Positions 62,732-64,000 of a stretch of 64,000 bases of DNA are shown piece by piece. Each line of letters begins with the position of its first letter. Position 1 is the stretch's first letter. Source of the DNA: Prunus persica. Lineage: Eukaryota; Streptophyta; Magnoliopsida; Rosales; Rosaceae. The position numbers and the translations under genes are program-made. A model generated the notes under the pieces. The model was given only the letters and a program-made list of their open reading frames with translations. It made no database searches and was not told the origin of the DNA. The stretch lies in assembly GCF_000346465.2 (NCBI RefSeq), contig NC_034009.1, positions 39,238,844 to 39,302,843 of the forward strand, in the 5' to 3' direction.

Positions 62732-63212
62732 TTATCCCGTTTGGTTCACGAAATGGATTTGAGAGGAAATCATTTCTCATGTCATTTCCCAAGGAATGAG
62801 AATGAAAGATTCATTTCCCACGTTTAGTAATGTCGGGAAAGTAACCGGGAGATTTCACTTTGTTTCCTTTCCCATGTTTGTTTTGAGTAGAAATGGAAAA
62901 CAAAGTTTGTATAATTTTTCAATTATACTCATATTAAATCAAATAAAAAAGAATGCATTTAATGATACGTTGTATTATAAATTGTTCATAGGGACAAAAT
63001 AGTCATGAAAATTGTGCATTGAATGTTGGCTCATTTTCCCAAACTTTCCTATGATGAGGGAAAACAAAACCCAAGTTAAGAGGAGGGCTTCACTTTCCCC
63101 CCTACTTTCCCATGTGCCAAGCAACTATTTCCCATGCCTGGACTTACCAAATATGGGAAAGCAATTGAATTCTCATTTTCAAGCCTCCTTTCTGTGAACC
63201 AAACGGGGTAAA
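62732..63212. mobile_element. MITE inside the BOR pseudogene (first insertion)
   Basis: The ends are TTATCCCGTTTGGTTCAC on the left and, inverted, TTACCCCGTTTGGTTCAC on the right, so 17 of 18 bases match. It interrupts pseudo-exon 10 after AAGTTGCAGAAC. About 480 bp and non-coding. A few bases of the exon are also missing at the right junction. The target duplication is unclear. Confidence 0.82.
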
Positions 63213-63350
63213 CAATTGAAATCTGATGATGGGGGAGACTTAAAAGGAAATTTTGATCCAAGAAACACATTAATGCTCATTTGCATGTTTAGGTTAATGC
63301 GCAAAGAGTGAGTAGCCTATTGCAGTCACACCTTGTGGGCAGCTCAGTAT

Positions 63351-63934
63351 AGGGTTCGTTATTGGGGTTGGGGCGGGGGAAGATTTCCAATGTCAAGGCC
63401 TTCGCCCGCCTATTAGGCAGGGCCTAGCCAGGTTGCTCATGGGCCAAAATGGCCCGGGAATTTTTTTTTCTTTTTTTATACTAAGAATTTTATAACTTTT
63501 TATTACAAATTTTTATTCAACATTAAAATTATTAACTTGATTCATAACATATGTAAAACAAAATAAGAATGTTATAAAACATGCTGCATATTATGTATAA
63601 AATAAGGTTAGGGAGTGCACTTAGATATGGAGCTATAGTTCAATGTCTTTTGTAATTTTTTTTACAAATTTTTAAACAACATTGAACAAATTAACTTAAT
63701 TCATAACATGTGTAAACAAATAAGAAGTTTATTAATTTATCCTACATATTACATTATTTTGATAAGTCTAAAATAAGGTTAGAGATTTAAAAAGGGCCTA
63801 CACGGGTCGGGCCATGGGTGAGTTGGGGGTTTCAAATTAAGTCCAAATCAAAAACAGGTCAGGCTCGAATTTAGCCAATTGAATCTCAGGCTACCCACTT
63901 CGGCCTATGAGCTTAGAGTCAAATGATGATCCCT
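63351..63934. mobile_element. TIR element inside the BOR pseudogene (second insertion)
   Basis: It interrupts pseudo-exon 10 between AGCTCAGTAT (63341-63350) and AGCTCAATAT (63935-63944), a 10-bp duplication with one difference. Its ends, AGGGTTCGTTATT and inverted AGGGATCATCATT, are similar. The interior holds two diverged copies of a segment with TTACAAATTTTTA, TTCATAACAT and AAAATAAGGTTAG. The length and duplication size fit a Mutator-like non-autonomous element. Confidence 0.75.
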
Positions 63935-64000
63935 AGCTCAATATTTGCAATCGTTGTAATAAAAAAAGATATCTGCCTCAATTCTTTAGGGATACTTTGC

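Larger units (their letters stand above)
62569..64000 (+). pseudogene. Borate transporter pseudogene fragment (exons 9-10 and intron 9), runs off the window
   Basis: The segments 62569-62731, 63213-63350 and 63941-64000 match, in order, the functional BOR gene at about 50879-51262: end of exon 9, the whole of intron 9 with its splice sites, and most of exon 10. Point changes and single-base losses break the frame (for example CCAGAGAAAC has become CCAAGAAAC). Two insertions split the copy. Keeping the intron shows a DNA duplication rather than a retrocopy. The fragment lies about 11.7 kb downstream in the same orientation. Confidence 0.92.

Overview
This is a plant nuclear window: intron-rich genes with GT-AG introns (one GC-AG), AT-rich spacers full of small terminal-inverted-repeat elements, and a chloroplast-targeted enzyme. 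Protein style and repeat types suggest a eudicot, most likely Rosaceae (Prunus- or Malus-like). The species is inference. I rebuilt 13 protein genes and one tRNA gene by joining exons on splice signals and reading frame.

Layout. 1-6.5 kb is spacer with a small TIR element (2663-2845), a larger TIR element with 27-bp tandem repeats (about 3190-4840) and tRNA-Gly(TCC). 6.6-24.3 kb is gene-dense: a CER26-like BAHD protein (-), V-ATPase subunit c'' (+), a FAD monooxygenase (-), NAA50 (+), a small plastid protein of unknown function (-) and CCR4 homolog 6 (+). 24.3-30 kb is an insertion hotspot holding a hAT MITE, a composite TIR element with a LINE tail, a Mutator-like MITE and other repeats. 30-38.7 kb has a KCS11-like 3-ketoacyl-CoA synthase (+), a 5'-truncated LINE with its target-site duplication, histone H2A.Z (-) and an EG45/plant natriuretic peptide-like gene (-). 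39.3-39.7 kb is a Tourist-like MITE. 40.6-45.1 kb is a type-3 DXS-like gene (+) that lacks several catalytic residues. 48.8-60.9 kb has a BOR6/7-type borate transporter (+), an AKT5/6-type Shaker K+ channel (-) with a copia fragment in an intron, and mitochondrial QCR7 (+). 61-64 kb is repeats plus a broken copy of BOR exons 9-10 split by two insertions.

How the genes relate. Most are independent housekeeping or transport genes. Two (CER26-like and KCS) act in very-long-chain fatty acid and wax synthesis. The order VHA-c'' / BOR / AKT / QCR7 and the order monooxygenase / NAA50 / CCR4-6 / DXS3 each match, from memory of Arabidopsis locus numbers, separate Arabidopsis blocks on chromosomes 4 and 5. 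The window may therefore keep an ancestral gene order that Arabidopsis split after genome duplication. I saw no CRISPR, prokaryotic or clearly new multi-gene system. The most unusual items are the degenerate DXS, the GC-AG intron, the 7-nt coding exon, the copia fragment with an inverted end, and the nested insertions in the BOR pseudogene.
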